A stretch of 64,000 nt of DNA. Origin: Mycobacterium sp. AZCC_0083. GTDB taxonomy: Bacteria; Actinomycetota; Actinomycetes; Mycobacteriales; Mycobacteriaceae. The stretch covers positions 334,387 through 398,386 of the forward strand of contig NZ_JACHGP010000009.1 in the NCBI RefSeq assembly GCF_014202335.1. Direction: 5' to 3'. This document shows positions 51,787-61,151 of this stretch, piece by piece. The notes under the pieces are model-generated. The model did no database searches, had not been told where the DNA came from, and saw only the letters and a list, made by a program, of their open reading frames with translations. Positions within the stretch are counted from its first letter, which is position 1; each line of letters starts with the position of its first letter. Made by a program: the position numbers and the translations under genes.

Positions 51787-53232
51787 ATGTTGAACGAACT
51801 GGCCGGACGCCGACTCGATGTGGACCTGCTTGCACGCGAGCTGGGCAATTGGCGCACGTCCAGTAACAGCGGTCCGGCCTACCAGGGACTCTCCGACGGT
51901 CTGCGCCTGCTGATCATCGACGGCCGGCTCCCGGTCGGTGCCCAGTTGCCCAGCGAACGGGCGCTCGCCGATGTACTGCGGGTCTCCCGCACCACCGTCA
52001 CCGCCGCGTACACCCAGATGCGCGACGACGGTTACCTCAACGGACGTCGGGGCGCTCGCAGCACCACCGCGTTGCCCGTCACGCCCACCGTCGTCCCCGG
52101 CTTCACCGAACCCGCTTCGGTCAACCTCGCCGCCGCCACCCTGCCTGCGCCCTACGCCGCCGTATCGCAAGCGTTCACCGAGGCGGCCCAAGAGGTCACC
52201 CCGTATCTGCGCGGTATCGGGGTCGAGATGACGGGCGTGCTGCCCCTGCGTACCGCAATCGCCGAAAGATACTGCGCGCGAGGCCTTCCCACCGACCCCG
52301 ACGAGATCATGGTGACCACGGGTGCGTTGCACGCGATCGGTCTGATCATGTCCACCTACGCGCAGTCCGGCGATCGGGTGCTCGTCGAGCAACCCACCTA
52401 CCACGGCGCCCTCGCCTCGATGGTGACCCGCGGGATTCGACCGGTCCCGGTGGCGATGACCACTGATGGCTGGGACCTCGACGCCGTCGAGGCCGCGGTG
52501 CGCCAGCTGTCACCAAGCCTGGCGTACATGGTTCCCGACAATCACAACCCGACCGGTATGACACTTCCCGAGGCCGGCCGAAAACGGTTGGCGCAGATCA
52601 TCGCCGAGACGCGGACCCGCACCATCATCGACGAGACGATCGTCGACATCTGGCTCGACGAGCCAGTTCCTGCACCGCTCGCCGCGGCCATGACCACCCG
52701 GCGTGACCTGGTGCTGACCGTCGGCTCGATGTCGAAGTCGTGTTGGGGTGGTCTGCGCATCGGGTGGATCCGCGCCGAACGCAGCACGCTGACGACCATC
52801 GCCGCGATGCGACCCGCCGTCGACGTGGGCACGGCAACCCTCGAACAACTGGCCACCGCAAGGCTTCTCGGCGTCACAGACGAATGGCTTCCCGAGCGCC
52901 GCAACATTCTTCGAGCGCGGCGGGAGCTACTGCTCACGCTGCTCGAGGAACATCTGCCCGACTGGCAACCCGATTCAGGAGGCGGTGGGATGTCGTTGTG
53001 GGTGCGGCTGCCGGCGCCCATGAGCTCCGCGCTGTCGGCGGCGGCCTCCCGCCTCGGCCTCGAGATTCCGCCGGGCCCACGGTTCGGGGTCGACGGCACG
53101 TTGGAGCGGTTCATCCGCGTGCCCTACGCCCTGCCCGACGAGCAGCTGACCGAGGCGATCGTGCTGCTGGCCCGCGCCTGGCGCAGCGTCACCGGCGTGA
53201 CGGGGCCGGAACCGTACGCGTTGGTCGTCTAG
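51787..53232 (+). CDS. MocR-type regulator (YczR-like)
   Basis: The 481-residue protein has a GntR winged helix (LSDGLRLLIIDGRLPVGAQLPSERALADVLRVSRTTVTAAYTQMRDDGYL, about 37-85) and an aminotransferase domain with PLP Lys317 in VGSMSKSCWGGLRIGW and DNHNPTGM. The divergent location next to a YczE-type membrane gene is a recurrent pairing, in which YczR activates yczE. The ATG at 51787 is used. Confidence 0.9.
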   Translation: MLNELAGRRLDVDLLARELGNWRTSSNSGPAYQGLSDGLRLLIIDGRLPVGAQLPSERALADVLRVSRTTVTAAYTQMRDDGYLNGRRGARSTTALPVTPTVVPGFTEPASVNLAAATLPAPYAAVSQAFTEAAQEVTPYLRGIGVEMTGVLPLRTAIAERYCARGLPTDPDEIMVTTGALHAIGLIMSTYAQSGDRVLVEQPTYHGALASMVTRGIRPVPVAMTTDGWDLDAVEAAVRQLSPSLAYMVPDNHNPTGMTLPEAGRKRLAQIIAETRTRTIIDETIVDIWLDEPVPAPLAAAMTTRRDLVLTVGSMSKSCWGGLRIGWIRAERSTLTTIAAMRPAVDVGTATLEQLATARLLGVTDEWLPERRNILRARRELLLTLLEEHLPDWQPDSGGGGMSLWVRLPAPMSSALSAAASRLGLEIPPGPRFGVDGTLERFIRVPYALPDEQLTEAIVLLARAWRSVTGVTGPEPYALVV

Positions 53233-53255
53233 TCCCCTGCTCGCGCTAATCGTCG

Positions 53256-54152
53256 TCAGGGGATGAGGAGCCAGCGACCGCGCTGGCCGCCGCCCGCGAC
53301 CTTTTCGTACGTCCCCGCCGCATCGCGCAACGGCACCCGCCCGGCCACCCGCACCTCCAACGCGCCCTCGGCGGCGAGTCGGAGCAGCCCGGCAATGGCC
53401 TCGCTGTCAGGCTCCACTCTGACGGTGTTCACCGCGATCCCCCGTTCGGCGGCGACCGGCGAGCCGGGGGCCACGCCGACGAACGAGCCGCCGTCGCGGA
53501 CCGCGGCTAGGGCCGACTCAAGCAGGACCGCGGCGTCGAGCACCGCATCGAATGACGGGCCGGGCAGCTCGGTCATGTGTTCAGCGCCCGCACGGGCCAC
53601 GAAGTCCGCGTCGGCGTCACGAGCCAGTGCGGTGACCCGCCAGCCGGCGTGGGCGGCCAGGGCGATGGCGTGCCCGCCGACCGCACCGGCGCCGCCGGTG
53701 ACCAGCAGGGTGCGTCCCTCGGCGGGGCCGAACAGGTCGAGGGCCTGGCGAGCGGTGAGCGCGTTGAGCGGGAGCGATGCGGCCTCGACCAGGTCGAGGC
53801 CGTCGGGGACGAGGGCCACGGCGTCGGCGGGCAGCACCGTTTCGTCGGCGTGGGCGCCGACGCTCGGCTTGAGGCCGATCACGTGCACGATACCGGCGAC
53901 CCGGTCACCGGGTTGCAGCCCGCTGACCTCGCCGCCGACCTCGCTGACGGTCCCGCTGACGTCCCAGCCGAGCCCGACTGGATCGGGCAGTCCCGTCAGC
54001 CCGCGCACTGGCCCTGTCAGTACCCCGACATCGACCGGGTTGACCGCTGCTGCGGCGACGCGGATTCGAACATCGGTGGACCCGAGCTGGGGCGCAGCGA
54101 CTTCCTCGAGCACTGGCGAGCCGCTGGTGGAGTACGCGAGTAGTGCACGCAT
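53256..54152 (-). CDS. NADPH:quinone oxidoreductase (MDR family, zinc-free)
   Basis: The 298-residue enzyme has the quinone-reductase-type MDR fold: VAAAAVNPVDVGV, GLGWDVSGTVSEVG, nucleotide loop LLVTGGAGAVGGHAIALA, and a missing zinc-ligand set. It probably reduces quinones or enones. GATGAGG precedes ATG 54152; ATG 54164 is also in frame. It is divergent from an HxlR regulator and resembles the qor2-qorR pair of Corynebacterium. Confidence 0.87.
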   Translation of the reverse strand: MRALLAYSTSGSPVLEEVAAPQLGSTDVRIRVAAAAVNPVDVGVLTGPVRGLTGLPDPVGLGWDVSGTVSEVGGEVSGLQPGDRVAGIVHVIGLKPSVGAHADETVLPADAVALVPDGLDLVEAASLPLNALTARQALDLFGPAEGRTLLVTGGAGAVGGHAIALAAHAGWRVTALARDADADFVARAGAEHMTELPGPSFDAVLDAAVLLESALAAVRDGGSFVGVAPGSPVAAERGIAVNTVRVEPDSEAIAGLLRLAAEGALEVRVAGRVPLRDAAGTYEKVAGGGQRGRWLLIP

Positions 54153-54258
54153 TGGTGACCTCATCTTTTCTTCATCTATGGACACCACCAGACTGCGCGA
54201 TCTACTCTCCATTGGGAAGTAGCCACCTAAGAGTGGTGTACGTACCTGAAGGAGAGCC

Positions 54259-54657
54259 ATGCCGACGATGACCGCTCAGCAGCGGCGAGACGAGGCCAGG
54301 GTCGAGTTCGACGCCTACCTGGCAGAGTGCCCGAGCCGAAAGCTGCTCGACCGGATCGCCGACAAGTGGGTGGCTCTCGTGGTCAAGTCCCTGATGGACG
54401 GTCCCAAGCGCTACTCCGAGGTGTCTCACCAGCTCGCCGGTGTCAGCCAGAAGATGCTCACCCAGACGCTGCGCAGTCTTGAGCGCGACGGTGTGCTGAC
54501 CCGGAGCGTGACCCCCTCGGTCCCGGTGCGGGTGGACTATGAGCTCACGCCGCTTGGTGAATCGCTCGCCGGTGTGCTGGGACAACTCAAGATGTGGGCG
54601 GAGCAGCACATGCCCGAAGTCGACCGCGCCCGCACCGACTACGACGCGCGACAGTAG
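54259..54657 (+). CDS. HxlR/DUF24-family redox-type regulator (QorR-like)
   Basis: The 132-residue winged-helix regulator has a single N-terminal Cys24 (AECPSRKLLDRIADKW) that is the conserved redox-sensing Cys of the DUF24 family, followed by RYSEVSHQLAGVSQKMLTQTLRSLERDGVLTR. Quinone or hypochlorite stress would oxidise Cys24 and release DNA. GAAGGAG precedes the ATG. GTACGTAC at 54238 and a CTACT/AGTAG repeat at 54202-54222 are possible binding sites. Confidence 0.88.
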   Translation: MPTMTAQQRRDEARVEFDAYLAECPSRKLLDRIADKWVALVVKSLMDGPKRYSEVSHQLAGVSQKMLTQTLRSLERDGVLTRSVTPSVPVRVDYELTPLGESLAGVLGQLKMWAEQHMPEVDRARTDYDARQ

Positions 54658-54659
54658 CG

Positions 54660-55898
54660 CTAATCGTCGTCGGGGATGTCGACGCGGCGCAGCGTCCCGT
54701 CGACCGCGTCGGCGGCCTCGATCTCGCCACGCGTCACGCCGAGGATGAACAGCACGGTATCCAGGTAGGGATGGCTGATCGACGCGTCGGCCACCTCGCG
54801 CAGCGCGGGTTTGGCGTTGAACGCCACCCCAAGACCGGCGGCGGCCAGCATGTCGATGTCGTTGGCGCCGTCGCCGACCGCCACGGTCTGCTCCATCGGC
54901 ACTCCGGCCTGCTGCGCGAAGTCCCTCAGCGCCTTGGCCTTTCCCGGCCGGTCGACGATGTCGCCCACCACCCGGCCGGTGAGCTTGCCGTCGACGATCT
55001 CCAGTTCATTGGCGGCGACGAAGTCCATCATCAGCTCGTGTGCCAGCGGCTCGATCACCTGACGGAAGCCGCCGGAGACGATCCCGCAGTGAAAGCCCAA
55101 GCGGCGCAACGTCCGTATCGTAGTGCGCGCGCCAGGAGTCAACTCGATCTGGTCGGCCACGTCATCGAGCACCTCGGCGGGCAGGCCTGCCAGGGTGGCC
55201 ACCCGCCGGTGCAGCGACTCGGCGAAGTCCAACTCGCCGCGCATCGCCGCCTCGGTGACCTCCGCGACCGCAGCGAGCGCTCCGGCGCGTTCGGCGAGCA
55301 TCTCGATGACCTCGCCTTGAATCAGGGTGGAGTCGACGTCGAACACGATGAGGCGCTTGGCCCGTCGCGACAGGCTGTAGTCCTCGAGAGCGATGTCGAT
55401 GCTCTCCTGAACCGCCACCTGGGCCAGTGCGGCCTGCAGTTGGCCGTAGGCGGCGCCCGGTGGGACCGAGACGCGCAACTCCAGCCCGGTGACCGGGTAG
55501 TCCGAGACGCCGCGGATGAAGTCGATGTTCACCCCGAGTGCGGCCACTCCCCTGGCCACCACGCCGAACGCCTCTGCGGTGATGGGGCGGCCGAGCACCA
55601 CGATGGTGTGCGTCGACGGCTCACGCAGCACCGGCATGCCGTCGCTGCGCTCGATGGTGACGTCAAGCCCGACACCGTGGATGGCGCGCTGCACCTGATC
55701 GCGGAGCTCTGCGCCGCCTGCCACGTCGGCCTGTCCGGCCACCAGCACGCCAAGCGTGAGCCGGCCCCGGATGACGACCTGTTCGACGTTCAGCAGATCG
55801 ACGGGGTAGCCCGAGAGCACCTCGAAGAGTGCCGACGTGACACCTGGCTGATCGACACCGGTGACGGTGATCAGCACCGACACCTTCGACGTGTTCAC
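54660..55898 (-). CDS. serB: phosphoserine phosphatase SerB2
   Basis: The 412-residue enzyme releases serine from phosphoserine. Two N-terminal ACT domains (SVLITVTGVDQPGVTS; HTIVVLGRPITAEAFGVVARGVAALGVNI) sense serine, then a HAD domain has the nucleophile motif DVDST (Asp187, Asp189), GIVSGGF and VAVGDGANDIDM. GTG 55898 is the start. It converges with the HxlR gene, 2 bases apart. Confidence 0.95.
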   Translation of the reverse strand: MNTSKVSVLITVTGVDQPGVTSALFEVLSGYPVDLLNVEQVVIRGRLTLGVLVAGQADVAGGAELRDQVQRAIHGVGLDVTIERSDGMPVLREPSTHTIVVLGRPITAEAFGVVARGVAALGVNIDFIRGVSDYPVTGLELRVSVPPGAAYGQLQAALAQVAVQESIDIALEDYSLSRRAKRLIVFDVDSTLIQGEVIEMLAERAGALAAVAEVTEAAMRGELDFAESLHRRVATLAGLPAEVLDDVADQIELTPGARTTIRTLRRLGFHCGIVSGGFRQVIEPLAHELMMDFVAANELEIVDGKLTGRVVGDIVDRPGKAKALRDFAQQAGVPMEQTVAVGDGANDIDMLAAAGLGVAFNAKPALREVADASISHPYLDTVLFILGVTRGEIEAADAVDGTLRRVDIPDDD

Positions 55899-55930
55899 CC
55901 CGAGGTCAGCCCCCGCGTCGCTGTCGGCCG

Positions 55931-57676
55931 TCAGGTGCGGACGTGTTCGTCGTCGAGGCGCGTGACGTCACCGTCTTCGGGACCGTGTGCCCGTCCGACG
56001 TGCGCCTCGGCACGCATCCGCTCGACCATGTGCGGGTAGTGCAGCTCGAATGCCGGTCGCTCCGAACGGATTCGGGGCAGCTCGGTGAAGTTGTGCCGCG
56101 GCGGCGGGCAACTGGTGGCCCACTCGAGCGAGTTGCCGTAGCCCCACGGGTCGTCGACCACGACGGGCTCGCCGTAGCGCCAGCTCTTGAACACGTTCCA
56201 GGTGAACGGGATCGTCGAGATGCCGAGGATGAACGCGCCGATCGTCGAGATGACGTTCAGCGTGGTGAATCCGTCGGTCGGCAGGTAGTCGGCGTAGCGG
56301 CGGGGCATGCCTTCGTCGCCGACCCAGTGCTGCACCAGGAAGGTGGTGTGGAAGCCGATGAACGTCAGCCAGAAGTGCAGCTTGCCGAGTCGCTCGTCGA
56401 GCAGTCGGCCCGTCATCTTCGGGAACCAGAAGTAGATGCCCGCGTAGGTGGCGAACACGATGGTGCCGAAGAGCACGTAGTGGAAGTGCGCCACCACGAA
56501 GTAGGAGTCGGTGACGTGGAAGTCGATCGGCGGGCTGGCCAGCAGCACACCCGAGAGACCGCCGAGCAGGAACGTGACGAGGAAGCCCACCGAGAACAGC
56601 ATCGGTGTCTCGAACGTCAACTGGCCCTTCCACATCGTGCCGATCCAGTTGAAGAACTTGATGCCGGTGGGCACCGCGATCAGGAACGTCATGAACGAGA
56701 AGAACGGCAGCAGCACCGCGCCGGTGGCGTACATGTGGTGCGCCCACACCGCCACCGACAGTGCGGCGATGGAGAGGGTCGCGTAGATCAGCGTGGTGTA
56801 GCCGAAGATCGGCTTGCGGCTGAACACCGGGAAGATCTCACTCACGATGCCGAAGAACGGCAGCGCGATGATGTACACCTCGGGGTGGCCGAAGAACCAG
56901 AACAGGTGCTGCCACAGCAGCACACCGCCGTTGGCCGGGTCGTAGATGTGGGCACCGAGGTGACGGTCGGCGGCAAGGCCGAACAGCGCGGCGGTGAGCA
57001 GCGGGAAGGCCAGCAGCACCAGGATCGACGTCACCAGGATGTTCCAGGTGAAGATCGGCATCCGGAACATCGTCATGCCGGGCGCACGCATGCAGACCAC
57101 GGTGGTGATCATGTTGACGCCACCGAGGATGGTGCCGAGGCCAGCGACGGCCAGGCCCATGATCCACAGGTCGCCACCGGCGCCCGGGGAATGGATGGCG
57201 TCGGTCAGCGGCGAGTACGCGGTCCAGCCGAAGTCCGCGGCGCCACCGGGGGTGATGAAGCCGGCGATGGCGATCATCGCGCCGAACAGGAACAGCCAGA
57301 AGGAGAAGGCGTTGAGCCGCGGGAACGCCACGTCGGGCGCGCCGATCTGCAGCGGAAGCACCAGGTTGGCGAACCCGAACACGATCGGCGTCGCGTAGAA
57401 CAGCAGCATCACCGTGCCGTGCATGGTGAACAGCTGGTTGAATTGCTCGTTGGACAGGAACTGCAGTCCGGGCAGCGCGAGTTCGGTGCGCATCAACAGC
57501 GCCATCAGCCCGCCGATGAAGAACATGATGAAGCAGGCGACGCAGTACATGATGCCGATCAACTTGTGATCGGTGGTGGTCACCAGCTTGTAGATCAGGT
57601 TGCCCTTGGGACCGAGCCGCGCCGGGAACGGTCGCGTTGGCTCGAGCTCACCGATTGGGGGCGCTTCGGCTACCAA
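55931..57676 (-). CDS. ctaD: cytochrome c oxidase subunit I (CtaD)
   Basis: The 581-residue membrane subunit holds heme a, heme a3 and CuB of the aa3 oxidase, with 12 helices. Key motifs are FTMHGTVMLLFYATP (heme a His), WFFGHPEVYIIALP (CuB His-Tyr pair), VAVWAHHMY (CuB His pair), TGIKFFNWIGTMW (K-channel region) and VVAHFHYVLFG (heme a3 and heme a His). A TTG start at 57676 is chosen because GGAGG lies 5 bases upstream and VAEAPPIGELE matches the known N-terminus; it would be an uncommon start for such a core gene. SerB follows 32 bases downstream. Confidence 0.95.
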   Translation of the reverse strand: MVAEAPPIGELEPTRPFPARLGPKGNLIYKLVTTTDHKLIGIMYCVACFIMFFIGGLMALLMRTELALPGLQFLSNEQFNQLFTMHGTVMLLFYATPIVFGFANLVLPLQIGAPDVAFPRLNAFSFWLFLFGAMIAIAGFITPGGAADFGWTAYSPLTDAIHSPGAGGDLWIMGLAVAGLGTILGGVNMITTVVCMRAPGMTMFRMPIFTWNILVTSILVLLAFPLLTAALFGLAADRHLGAHIYDPANGGVLLWQHLFWFFGHPEVYIIALPFFGIVSEIFPVFSRKPIFGYTTLIYATLSIAALSVAVWAHHMYATGAVLLPFFSFMTFLIAVPTGIKFFNWIGTMWKGQLTFETPMLFSVGFLVTFLLGGLSGVLLASPPIDFHVTDSYFVVAHFHYVLFGTIVFATYAGIYFWFPKMTGRLLDERLGKLHFWLTFIGFHTTFLVQHWVGDEGMPRRYADYLPTDGFTTLNVISTIGAFILGISTIPFTWNVFKSWRYGEPVVVDDPWGYGNSLEWATSCPPPRHNFTELPRIRSERPAFELHYPHMVERMRAEAHVGRAHGPEDGDVTRLDDEHVRT

Positions 57677-57854
57677 CAGATCCTCCAAAAGTCCGGCGGG
57701 TCCGCGTCCCGCGTTCACCGCTTGCTCGGGGTGAATCCTATCCCCCAAACCTGTCGATGGCGGCCCGGGTCCTACAAACTGTCGTATTCAATCGGAACCT
57801 TTCGGGTAACGGGGCCTGACCGGCCGGGTACTGGGAGTTGGTACCGTCGGCGAC

Positions 57855-58958
57855 GTGCCGTTCTTCACACCGCGAGTGGGTTTGATCACCGCGGCAGCGG
57901 CGCTGGCCACCGCGGTTTCGGTGACGCTGGTCAGCGGCTGCGACAGCTCCGGCGGGGCCCCCACACAACCGTCGGCCGCGAACTCGGTAATCACCAGCAC
58001 CACCAAGGTCGCCGGTGCCAACGTGCTCGGGAACGAGCGCAGGCCCGACGAATCCTGCGCGGCCGATCCAGCTCCCCTCGACGATGGTCCGGAGACCAGG
58101 GAGGTCAGGCACGCGGCGGGCAGCACCGAGGTGCCTGCCGACCCTCAGCGCATCGTGGCGCTCTCCGGCGACCAGCTCGACGCGCTGTGCGCCCTCGGCC
58201 TGCAATCGCGCATCGTCGCCGCCGCTCTGCCGGACGGGGCGACCAGCCAGCCGTCCTATCTGGGCACAGTCGTGCACGACCTCCCGGCCGCGGGCACCCG
58301 CACAGCACCCGACCTTGGTGCCATCCGCGCCGCGACGCCCGAGTTGATCCTCGGCTCTCAGGAGCTGACGCCGCAGGAGTTCGGCCCGCTGTCGGAGATC
58401 GCGCCGACGGTGTTCACCGGCGCGCCCGGCGCGGGGTGGCAGGACGTGGTGCGCACTGTCGGGGCGGCGACGGGCCGCGCCGATGCCGCGAACCGGTTGG
58501 TCGACGGGTTCGTCCAGGACGCCCAGAAGACCGGGGCGCAGAACGACGCCACCCACTTCCAGGCCTCGGTGGTCCGGCTGACCGAGAACACCATGCGGAT
58601 CTACGGCGTCGACGACTTCCCTGGCAGCGTGCTCGCCGCCGTTGGCGTGGATCGTCCTGCGGCGCAACGGTTCAACGACAAGCCCTATGTCGAGATCGGC
58701 ACCACGGACAAGGATCTGGAGAACTCGCCGGACTTCTCGGCCGCCGATGGCGACATCGTCTACGTGTCCTTCGAATCGGCGGCGGCCAAACAGCGCGCGA
58801 CCACGTTGTTCGACGGCGATGCATGGCGCAAGTTGTCGGCCACCCGGGACAATCGGGTGTTCGCGGTGAACGACGAGGTGTGGCAGACCGGCGAGGGCAT
58901 CGTCGCCGCCCACGGCATCCTCGACGACCTGCGGACGCTCAACGCTCCGATCAACTGA
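57855..58958 (+). CDS. fecB: FecB-type ferric siderophore/heme-binding lipoprotein
   Basis: The 367-residue binding protein has a lipoprotein signal with VSGC and Cys29, then the helical-backbone class III fold (DPQRIVALSGDQLDALCALGL, DLGAIRAATPELILGSQ, GDAWRKLSATRDNRVFAVNDEVWQTGEGIVAA). The M. tuberculosis relative binds ferric carboxymycobactin and heme in iron uptake. The gene is divergent from ctaD; no IdeR box is visible upstream. Confidence 0.92.
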   Translation: MPFFTPRVGLITAAAALATAVSVTLVSGCDSSGGAPTQPSAANSVITSTTKVAGANVLGNERRPDESCAADPAPLDDGPETREVRHAAGSTEVPADPQRIVALSGDQLDALCALGLQSRIVAAALPDGATSQPSYLGTVVHDLPAAGTRTAPDLGAIRAATPELILGSQELTPQEFGPLSEIAPTVFTGAPGAGWQDVVRTVGAATGRADAANRLVDGFVQDAQKTGAQNDATHFQASVVRLTENTMRIYGVDDFPGSVLAAVGVDRPAAQRFNDKPYVEIGTTDKDLENSPDFSAADGDIVYVSFESAAAKQRATTLFDGDAWRKLSATRDNRVFAVNDEVWQTGEGIVAAHGILDDLRTLNAPIN

Positions 58959-58976
58959 TCAACTACTCTCGCGTCG

Positions 58977-59252
58977 GTGTACTACGTACTGACGTCGATC
59001 TACCTACAGCCGCCCGACGTAATCGGGCAGACCCGCCCCGCTCATCTGGAGTTCCTCGAGAGTGAAGTGGCCGCGGGCCGGCTGCTGCTGGCCGGGCGCC
59101 AAGAGTCCGGCGTCGGCGGGATCCTCGTCACCGGCGACATCAGCGCCGAAGACGTGCAGGGCATCGTCGAACGCGACCCCTACACACAGGCTGGAGTGGC
59201 ACGCTATGACGTGGTCGGCTTCAACGCCGCGGTCCGTGCCCCGGGTGTTTAA
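58977..59252 (+). CDS. YCII-domain protein
   Basis: The 91-residue product has the YCII pattern: RPAHLEFLESEVAAGRLLLAGRQ and EDVQGIVERDPYTQAGVARYDVVGFNA. These small ferredoxin-fold proteins are putative enzymes with a His-Asp pair (His in RPAHLEF). The GTG start lies 18 bases after fecB, so they may be co-transcribed. Confidence 0.85.
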   Translation: MYYVLTSIYLQPPDVIGQTRPAHLEFLESEVAAGRLLLAGRQESGVGGILVTGDISAEDVQGIVERDPYTQAGVARYDVVGFNAAVRAPGV

Positions 59253-59264
59253 CCTGCCAGTTAC

Positions 59265-59336
59265 CTGAATCGGGGACTATTCGGGGACCGGCTTCGGTTG
59301 GGACTGCTCGGGACGCGACGTCGCGCCCCGATTCAG
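59265..59336. repeat. intergenic inverted repeat before adhC
   Basis: CTGAATCGGGG and CCCCGATTCAG form perfect 11-bp arms around a 50-base spacer that itself holds GCGACGTCGC. It lies between the YCII gene and adhC in the 153-base gap. A terminator-like structure or a regulatory element is possible. Confidence 0.6.
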
Positions 59337-59405
59337 TTATCTTGGCTAAGCCTTTGAGCTGACTGGCCGCTTTGCACCACGACTAAAAGAGGGCACAAAG
59401 AAGAC

Positions 59406-60452
59406 ATGACCACCACCGTTACCGCCATTGCCGCCACGTCGGCCACCGAACCGCTGACCAAGACCACCATCGAGCGTCGCGACGTCGGCCCGCACGACGT
59501 CGCATTCGACATCAAGTTCGCAGGCATCTGTCATAGCGACATCCACACCGTCAAGGCCGAGTGGGGCGTACCGAACTACCCCGTCGTCGTCGGCCACGAG
59601 ATCGCAGGCGTCGTCACCGAGGTCGGCTCCGAGGTCACCAAGTACGCGGTCGGCGATCACGTCGGCGTCGGCTGCATGGTCGGCTCCTGCCAGGCGTGCG
59701 ACAACTGCGAGGCCGGCCTCGAGCAGTACTGCACGGGCACCGGCATGATCGGCACCTACAACGCCACCGATCGGGACGGCACCGGCACGCAGGGCGGTTA
59801 CAGCAAGGCGATCGTCGTCGACGAGAAGTTCGTGCTGCGCATCCCCGATAGCATCCCGCTGGACAAGGCCGCTCCCCTGCTGTGCGCAGGCATCACCTTG
59901 TTCTCCCCGCTGCACCACTGGGGCGCCGGACCGGGCAAGAAGGTCGCCGTCATCGGCCTCGGCGGCCTCGGCCACATGGGCGTCAAGATCGCCCACGCCA
60001 TGGGCGCCGAGGTGACCGTGCTCAGCCAGTCGCTGAAGAAGATGGAGGACGGCCTGCGTCTCGGCGCCGACCACTACTACGCCACCAGCGATCCCGACAC
60101 CTTCACCAAGCTCGACGGCACGTTCGACCTGATCCTGAACACGGTGTCGGCCAACCTCGACATGGGCGCCTACCTCGGCCTGCTCGCCGTCGACGGCACC
60201 CTGGTCGAGCTCGGCGCGCCGGAGCAGCCGCTGACCGTGCCGTTCTTCCCGCTCGCGGGTGGACGCCGCAGCCTGTCCGGTTCGATGATCGGCGGCATTC
60301 CCGAGACCCAGGAGATGCTCGACTTCTGCGCCGAGCACGACGTCACCCCCGAGATCGAGGTCATCTCGGCCGATTACGTCAACGAGGCCTACGAGCGCGT
60401 GCTGGCCAGCGACGTGCGGTACCGCTTCGTCATCGACATCTCCACGCTGTAA
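59406..60452 (+). CDS. adhC: zinc-dependent alcohol dehydrogenase AdhC
   Basis: This 348-residue MDR oxidoreductase belongs to the cinnamyl-alcohol-type group and uses NADP(H) for aldehyde or alcohol conversion. Zinc ligands are Cys42 (GICHSDIH), His64-Glu65 (GHEIAG), and the structural Cys95/98/101/109. The nucleotide loop is VAVIGLGGLGHMGV. It ends at a large hairpin towards the convergent TetR gene. Confidence 0.93.
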   Translation: MTTTVTAIAATSATEPLTKTTIERRDVGPHDVAFDIKFAGICHSDIHTVKAEWGVPNYPVVVGHEIAGVVTEVGSEVTKYAVGDHVGVGCMVGSCQACDNCEAGLEQYCTGTGMIGTYNATDRDGTGTQGGYSKAIVVDEKFVLRIPDSIPLDKAAPLLCAGITLFSPLHHWGAGPGKKVAVIGLGGLGHMGVKIAHAMGAEVTVLSQSLKKMEDGLRLGADHYYATSDPDTFTKLDGTFDLILNTVSANLDMGAYLGLLAVDGTLVELGAPEQPLTVPFFPLAGGRRSLSGSMIGGIPETQEMLDFCAEHDVTPEIEVISADYVNEAYERVLASDVRYRFVIDISTL

Positions 60453-60453
60453 A

Positions 60454-60519
60454 ACGCCGAAACTGCTGGCAGATCGCGGGTTTGAGCTTTTCCGCGATCT
60501 GTCAGCAGTTTCGAGGCGT
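60454..60519. terminator. bidirectional hairpin between adhC and the TetR gene
   Basis: The left arm 60454-60479 and right arm 60492-60519 pair over about 26 bp with one mismatch and a 2-base bulge, around a 12-base loop. It fills the space between the convergent stops, so it can terminate both. Confidence 0.8.
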
Positions 60520-61124
60520 CATCCGGCGGTCAGTCCCCGGATCATCCCGTCGATGACCGAACCGGCGTCCTGACGCGCTTGGGCGCGATCCTCTGCGCGT
60601 ACGAGGTAAAGACACGCCTCACGCATCGCACCGAGCAACACGTGCGCGCTGGCCTCCACCGGCTGGGGCGGAATGCGGCCGGAGTCGATCGCGTCGGTGA
60701 GCAGAGTCCGCACCAGTCCGATGTTGTAGCGATTGCCGATCTCGCTCCAGCGCGTCCACCCGAGCACTGCGGGCGCGTCCACCAACACGATTCGCGATAT
60801 CTCGGGCTCGGCGCAGGCATCGAGCCAGAACGCCGCGCCCGCCCGCATCAACTCGACCGGATCCGTATGCCCCGTTGAGGCAACGTGTTCGGCCATGCGC
60901 AGGGCCACTTCTCCCTCGACCCGCTCGAACACCGCCGCGAACAGCTCCTTCTTATCCGCGAAGTGGTGATACAGCGCGCCCCGCGTCACGCCTGCCGCCC
61001 GCACGATGTTCTCGAGCGACACCTCCGAGTAGCCCGGTGACGCAAACATCGGCCGTGCTGCGGCAATCAACGCGTCGCTGGTTTCCGCGGAACGTCCAGC
61101 CTGGGTGCGACGGCCCTCATTCAT
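60519..61124 (-). CDS. TetR-family transcriptional regulator
   Basis: The 201-residue regulator has a TetR N-terminal domain with NIVRAAGVTRGALYHHFADKKELFAAVFERVE (about 41-72) and an all-helical ligand domain. The ATG at 61124 gives MNEGRRTQAGRSAE; an in-frame ATG lies at 61154. It is divergent from an SRPBCC gene and two palindromes lie between them. The ligand is unknown. Confidence 0.9.
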   Translation of the reverse strand: MNEGRRTQAGRSAETSDALIAAARPMFASPGYSEVSLENIVRAAGVTRGALYHHFADKKELFAAVFERVEGEVALRMAEHVASTGHTDPVELMRAGAAFWLDACAEPEISRIVLVDAPAVLGWTRWSEIGNRYNIGLVRTLLTDAIDSGRIPPQPVEASAHVLLGAMREACLYLVRAEDRAQARQDAGSVIDGMIRGLTAG

Positions 61125-61151
61125 CGTTGGCCTGCGCTCATCGTTGCCTTT

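Noticed and set aside
55943..59065. A 1040-codon forward ORF antisense to ctaD and running over fecB
   Set aside because: It is a high-GC shadow frame rich in Arg, Gly and His; the reverse ctaD and the forward fecB frames show clear family motifs.
59330..59350. Possible second IdeR box before adhC
   Set aside because: The spacing does not fit the 19-mer and only scattered bases match.
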